Shown in pieces: positions 59,651 to 64,000 of a stretch of DNA of 64,000 bases. Location of the stretch: the NCBI GenBank assembly GCA_907163375.1, contig CAJQUW010007475.1, positions 168,501 to 232,500 on the forward strand, written 5' to 3'. The notes below the pieces were generated by a model, which saw only the letters and a list, made by a program, of their open reading frames with translations, searched no databases and was not told where the DNA came from. The translations under genes and the position numbers were made by a program. The first letter of the stretch is position 1, and the number at the start of each line of letters is the position of its first letter. The stretch is from Prostheceraeus crozeri. Lineage: Eukaryota; Platyhelminthes; Polycladida; Euryleptidae.

Positions 59651-60665
59651 TGGTTTTTATCATAATTGCGGCATGCTTGTCCACAGGGTTCCATGAGAGG
59701 TGTCATATAATACAGGACTGCAAAATTCCATGACTTCAAGTCTTCTGAATTTTGGTGAAATTCGGGGTATTATTAAATGCATCGTCAGGTTCATAGTGGT
59801 CGAGATAACTGGCAGCAATAAGTAAAATTTACGAATGACGCATTGGTGTATTACAGAGATGCTGTGAAATGTCATTTTTCTGGAAGACATTTCATGCCGA
59901 AGAGAATTGGCTGCTTGTCCGAGCAGAGGAAAAGTATCAAAGCTTGCTTTCAATTGATTTCATTTAAGTTGAAAAATTGGAGGCGCTTTTGTCTATCAGG
60001 AAATTTCATTATTAGTTTCTCCGAACACAGAAATTCCATTATCTGATTTACTCCGTTAAATACGTCGTGTAGAATCCTGGCAGATGGCGAGGACGTATAT
60101 ATCGTCCGAATTTGAGTCCTCAGACTTCTCCTTTTGATTCGAAATTCAAATTCAAGAATCATTCTTTCCTCTGATCATTTTAACGCCTGTAATGATATTT
60201 TACGGACGCTGTTTACCATGACTGGTAGTTTTTGCCACCTTGATAATATGACAGTATATGATAATTAATAATGTTCTGCTGAAATATTGAGCTGAATTAT
60301 GACTGGGAAACTTGAAACCAGGATTCGAAGATTTAAAATTAATCTTAAAAATATTTCTTCATTTCATGCAGGATTCCGCATATAATCATTTCAAAAATGC
60401 AAGTTACAAATGGTTTTCTGCGCAATGACTCATCTTTTCACATGTGGGTGTGCACCCTACTCTCCCGCAATCTAATGATCGCACTCTCTTAAATGCAAAA
60501 CCATCCACCATAAATCATTTTATTAATTGACGCCCATGGGCTTATAGTAGAGAAAATATGACAATTAATTGCTGGTACAATTGCAAATACGACTTCATTT
60601 GTCTGTATATTACACACATTGCTTTCTGTCATTTGTTTTGATTGATTTTTATTTTTCACGAAACA
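59651..60665. other. No gene recognised
   Basis: AT-rich, no motifs or repeats were seen. Confidence 0.4.
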
Positions 60666-60667
60666 TA

Positions 60668-61514
60668 CTGTAAGGCTATTTAATTTCGCGGCTATTAAAT
60701 TTCGCGGTTAATTGATCACAGTTCACTGAATCATTCAGAGCGACAGATCTGCCATTTGTAGGCCATGCAAACGTATTATCTCAACGGGAGAAAATGCAAG
60801 ATTTGCACATAAATGCGTCTGGCTTTTGAACTACTAACCCGATTTACTTGATATTTGAAATACTGATGACTCAGGGCGTGAGCATCATTTCATCTATTCA
60901 TGTCATCTAAACATTCTCAATACGAAAAAAGTTAGTCAGCGTGCGAAAATTAGTTAGACGACAAAAATCAAGGAATTTTGTCAATTTTTATCGTCTTACT
61001 AATTTTCGCAGGTAAGACTTCTACGCAGGTAAGCTACTTGACGGTTTATCATCTGGTGTTGCTCTTTCAAGCATCAACATTGACTTGCGTCTTTCTGTAA
61101 TGAAACCATTGCAATGTAAATGGCTCATTAAAACCCTCGAGGATGTTGAGACACAAAGCGATGCAATTGTCACGGGATGGCGGAAGACCGGTCTCCTGGA
61201 TGCATACGGAAAGTGCAAGGTAACGCGAGAATGATGATGAACTGTACAGTACTTAATGTGAAGAACTACTGAGCATTCTTGTAATTTCTTGCACAATGAA
61301 GAATTTTTTATATTTGAATTCTATTTTGATGATATCTACATGTACTGTATGACATATTTTGCGTATTCCTATATTTATCGCAATACATACATGTACATCA
61401 AGTACATTTATCATTAAAATCTCGAAAGAATTTTTAACCTCATTTTTTCGCAAGGTATTTAATTTCGCGGTTGTCATCAAACCGCGAAATCCGCGAAAAT
61501 TAATAGCCTTACAG
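60668..61514 (+). mobile_element. 847-bp TA-flanked MITE with TTTCGCGG ends
   Basis: Ends CTGTAAGGCTATTTAATTTC and the inverted TTAATAGCCTTACAG are flanked by TA (60666-60667, 61515-61516). Several CGCGAAAT/ATTTCGCGG words lie just inside each end. No coding capacity is seen. Confidence 0.85.
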
Positions 61515-61595
61515 TACGCTTCACTGCTACTATTACAAAATATCTTTCTCTAAGAAAAATAATGAGTGGTACAAGAATGACACTTTGACTTGATG

Positions 61596-62050
61596 CACTA
61601 GGTGACATGCCACGCTCAATTATGCGTAATGCACGCGTAAATTACGCTTAATTACACATGACCCTAAACATCCGTGGCTATGCGGGACATTGCTGCAACA
61701 TCTGTCGGCAGTCCTGCTGTATAGACTTAGCGTCTCATGTGTCTGCATGTATCAGAGGCTAAACAATGTGATAGGACCTCAATTTCATGCTCAGGGAAGA
61801 CAGAACATGCTTAGCGGTTCATCCGTGGTTCCAGGGGTAACGCATACAGCTGTAGACGACGCACAAACTATAAACGCACGCCCGCGCGTATTCATAAAAA
61901 TTCCCTATGTTTTAACAGCATCAGATCAAGTGATTTCTGACTCTTAGTGCAGCGCGCATGTACGCGGGTAGAAGAATAGAATGTCTTTAACCACGGATGT
62001 TTGGATGCTCCGTAATTACGCGTGAATGACGCGTGGAATGTCACCTAGTG
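61596..62050 (+). mobile_element. 455-bp MITE with CACTAGGTGACAT ends
   Basis: CACTAGGTGACATGCCACGC at the left and its near-complement ending CACCTAGTG at 62050, flanked by TG on both sides. Longer subterminal inverted similarity includes CATCCGTGG / CCACGGATG. The CACTA start and short duplication would fit an EnSpm/CACTA-type MITE, but this is tentative. Confidence 0.75.
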
Positions 62051-62109
62051 TGGTTCTGAAACAAAGTTATTATTCAGTTATTCTTAGTATTGGAAAACGA
62101 ATTAGTTGT

Positions 62110-62675
62110 GGAAAATCAGTAGAACAATAAATTCTTCAAAAGCGACTTGTTAAATTTATTGGTGAATCGCTATGTCACAAGTTGGATAATAAAAAGCATA
62201 CTTATAGAAAAAATCTAATCGATCTTGTGACAAAATTACACCGTGGATTCAAGAATATGATGTCTGTGCATGGGCATGCTATACTGTGATGATCGACCTG
62301 CAGTTAAGTGGTTTCACAGAATATCCCATTGTCGTCTGCTTGAAAAATTGAGCAATGATAATGTCAGTGATTTCACACAAAACTTCCTGAAGAACAATTT
62401 GACTTCACGACACCAGAGTCAGATGGAAGCGGAGCACAAGTTTTTCAGAAGCATTTTCAGTGGGGTGCCTCAAATCTCAGGTATTGGTCCTGTCGTTCTT
62501 AGCTGCTATGTTGCGAACATGACAATTCAAGAAACAATAGATGCTATTCTGGTTGGTAAGATATACAAATCCAAACAAAGAAATTCTTTAAAGCAGGCAT
62601 ATTTGAACATCTTAACAGGTTTCCAGGATTACACGAAATGGAAAGGTTCTACACATAGAAGTAGAATGTAGCAAT
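62110..62675 (+). pseudogene. LINE reverse-transcriptase fragment
   Basis: In the frame starting 62270, AVKWFHRISHCRLLEKLSND, then FLKNNLTSRHQSQ, then FSGVPQISGIGPVVLSCYVA correspond to RT motifs of LINEs: the D..AFDKV.H..L..KL region, the L..R.Q region and the SGVPQGSxLGPxLF motif. Key residues are replaced (the aspartate of the first motif is lost; QISGIGP replaces the usual QGS.LGP). A preceding open stretch (62138-62280) is of unknown identity. No downstream YxDD was found. Confidence 0.6.
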
Positions 62676-63867
62676 GTACACTATGAATTTCTATGGTATT
62701 GTTAATTTCTATGGTTCTACAGGAGGAAAAGTGTCAGCAAATGCTCATAACACAATGGAACATTGATTTTCTCTGGATTTGTTTTGAACTCGCTGGTGTT
62801 CCTATAGGAAGGATAGCCTACAGATCCATGGCGAAGCTTTGGAATCTAATTAGAGCCGGAAATCTCATTTCAACATTGCTTCTAAGAAAGAATCCTCGAG
62901 ACTACACAACCCTCCCTGCACACAGCTGTGATACATCAATCAATCGAATTAACCGTCGGCCTCTAGTGTGGCTGCAGGTTTATAAGGGAAAGTAGACGTC
63001 ATAAATTCTAGGAAATTTTACCATTACCTGATGATTTCGTCAGACTCTTCGCATCAATCTGATTCACAGCTGCAGTGAAGTTGCTTGAGTACGGTATACA
63101 TGCAGTCAGTCTGTGAAGCAATGCCGAAAACTGCTGTTTCTGACTGTTGCAAAGTGAGATCCTTTGTGCGCTAATATCCAGACGAATTCGCCGCTACGCC
63201 AAAGACTGAATTATATTGCAAACTCTGTGAAGTGATAGTTAAACATGAAAAATAATTCTTTGTTGATAGCCTTCGACGTTCTGATACGCATTCTTCAAAA
63301 CTATCGTCTTCAACGCCGAATACCGGTCACAGTAGTTCATTCGCCCGGCCATCCGCCAGTTGTTCAACGCAATGGGATTTACTTCCCCTTCTATGTCAGG
63401 CTGCAGACTTTACATCCCAAACACATTTGATGAAGAGAGAAGGAGGGTAAAAGACTATGTCTCCAACCAACCTATATTCTTGATTGTCGTTGAATCAGAC
63501 GTCAGAAGTATGTTGTTCAAATTATTTATCAATTTGATTAACGAGGTTCATTAGACAACAAGATTTTAGATAAATTCGTCATAAAGTTTTCATCGCTATG
63601 CGGGCTTATCATATATACTACCTTTAATAACGAACTTTATTAGGTCAAAATTTCTGTGTCATAAAGTCAAACTTTTTCATGTTTAGGTCAAAATTACGCA
63701 AGCCCTACTTATTACCAATAGCAACCATCCTCTGAACCACATGTCCCCGATTCCTCTGAGGCATTATCGCGGTTTTCGTCTTCGAGTCAGTAAGAATGTT
63801 CTAAGAGACAAATCCTTTTTTATTACTATGATTCGCCTTTGTAACAGTGGCTTCTCTCTCTCTCTCA
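62676..63867. other. No gene recognised; (CT)n at about 63850
   Basis: The frame at 62693-62995 and the short frames at 63245-63554 show no recognisable motifs. Confidence 0.4.
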
Positions 63868-63925
63868 AAATTCAAAATTCAAAATTCAAAATGTTTATTG
63901 CCCAATGATTGGGTACAAACGTAAC
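63868..63925 (-). mobile_element. LINE-type 3' tail (minus strand)
   Basis: On the minus strand GGGCAATAAACATTTTG is followed by repeated TTTTGAA units, like the tail at 36350-36405. The body would extend beyond the right edge of the window. Confidence 0.5.
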
Positions 63926-64000
63926 AGAAATACAAGTACATTATACAGTTATGAATGCGGCATGAAGAGATATGGGGAAATTAATGGAAGATGACAATGG

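Noticed and set aside
59150-59739. Overlapping 139-144-codon frames on both strands
   Set aside because: They fall in GC-rich repeat DNA with low stop frequency, overlap antisense and show no domain signature.

Overview
This window reads as AT-rich nuclear DNA of an invertebrate animal, probably marine. The evidence is GT/AG-split exons inside the transposons, a dense mixture of animal-type transposons (Tc1/mariner-like, PIF/Harbinger, hAT-like, foldback, Penelope-like and LINE fragments), and recurring AGGCCTA words. I cannot name the species. I could not identify any confident single-copy host gene, rRNA or functional tRNA; almost every recognisable coding stretch belongs to a mobile element and most are broken.

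Layout. 1-3080: sparse repeat-bearing DNA with a minus-strand remnant of a Cys-rich repeat-associated protein (1765-2160). 3081-13485: a PIF/Harbinger transposon with matching ends, a plus-strand MYB/SANT-like gene and a minus-strand DDE transposase. It has been invaded by a 522-bp hAT-like MITE (3283-3804) and by a TA-flanked Tc1/mariner-type element (3862-10720). That second element has one left end but five head-to-tail copies of its transposase plus right end. 14473-15463: a 991-bp TA-flanked MITE, with a relative at 38667-39386. 15957-20891: a 4.9-kb TA-flanked element whose ends are packed with ATAACGG/CCGTTAT motifs and which carries a spliced SAMD3-like reading frame but no transposase that I can see. 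22258-25555: two further non-autonomous elements.

27560-33650 holds a Penelope-like RT/endonuclease relic, LINE 3' fragments, a second hAT-like MITE, a 9-bp-TSD element containing a 31-bp minisatellite, and a foldback element. 34437-43000 holds a third hAT-like MITE, a pogo/Tigger-like MITE, and a repeat (41719-42806) hit by a 253-bp MITE whose empty site is preserved next door. 43852-51316 holds a tRNA-derived SINE-like unit, a LINE tail, an exact 202-bp duplication and two adjacent foldback elements, one of them a nearly perfect 743-bp palindrome. 51319-64000 is mostly featureless, with a second Penelope-like relic, LINE scraps, three MITEs and a GC-rich ~250-bp-periodic repeat.

How the parts relate: the Harbinger pair (MYB-like DNA binder plus DDE transposase) is the usual two-gene set of that superfamily, now dead. 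The most unusual objects are the five-unit transposase array inside it, the 4.9-kb element with the SAMD3-like gene, and the element whose own terminal sequence has expanded into a minisatellite. All family assignments come from reading motifs by eye, with no database search.
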